A stretch of DNA of 6,421 nucleotides, taken from QHWK01 sp035315685. Lineage in GTDB: Bacteria > Acidobacteriota > Vicinamibacteria > Vicinamibacterales > CAVVIG01. Shown here piece by piece: positions 6,404 through 6,421 of the stretch. The notes under the pieces were generated by a model. It had not been told where the DNA came from and did not search any database. It saw nothing but the letters and a program-made list of their open reading frames with translations. Where the stretch lies: the NCBI GenBank assembly GCA_035315685.1, contig DATFXR010000229.1:1-6421 (forward strand), written 5' to 3'. A program made the position numbers and the translations under genes. The stretch's first letter is position 1; the number at the start of each line of letters is the position of its first letter.

Positions 6404-6421
6404 TCACGTGACGCTCGGTAG

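Noticed and set aside
6404..6421. Start of a further gene at the right edge (GTG at 6408)
   Set aside because: Only four codons are visible with no ribosome site, so nothing can be supported.
1..6421. CRISPR array, tRNA, rRNA, insertion sequence or phage genes
   Set aside because: No spaced direct repeats, cloverleaf-like segments, transposase motifs or terminal repeats were seen in reading both strands.

Overview
The window is a GC-rich bacterial segment with four genes, all on the plus strand and closely spaced. I infer an Acidobacteriota member, probably Vicinamibacteria-like. The clues are strong G/C bias at third codon positions, an Ala/Gly/Arg-rich insert in a secreted protein, and a small hairpin repeat whose complementary strand reads RLKPDTT. 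I remember that peptide from over-called ORFs in this group. No rRNA or other phylogenetic marker is present, so this placement is tentative.

Layout: (1) from the left edge to 1299, a PLP-dependent class III aminotransferase whose true start probably lies outside the window; (2) 1368-3533, a secreted DUF6351-type alpha/beta-hydrolase-like protein of unknown substrate; (3) 3574-4305, a small membrane-anchored tetratricopeptide-repeat protein; (4) 4306-4549, a gene-poor gap holding a REP-like hairpin, an extended -10 promoter, a ribosome site with a signal-peptide-like 40-codon ORF that looks like a gene remnant, and a perfect 18-bp palindrome; (5) 4550-6403, a secreted CocE/NonD-family serine hydrolase whose residues match the alpha-amino-acid ester hydrolase (AEH) subgroup, with Ser-Asp-His triad and amino-group-binding acidic cluster at the family spacing.

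Two of the four products are exported hydrolases, one is a membrane TPR scaffold, and one is a cytoplasmic transaminase. One possible reading is a scavenging set: exported enzymes release amino acids or acyl groups from esters or amides, and the transaminase takes amino-group-bearing products into central metabolism. This is inference. The 68-nt and 40-nt gaps allow co-transcription of the first three genes. The AEH gene probably has its own promoter, or the one left with the remnant. I found no mobile element, CRISPR array, tRNA or rRNA. The window is mostly ordinary. The parts worth a second look are the AEH identification, the 4306-4549 gap, and the inverted repeats that sit next to gene starts.
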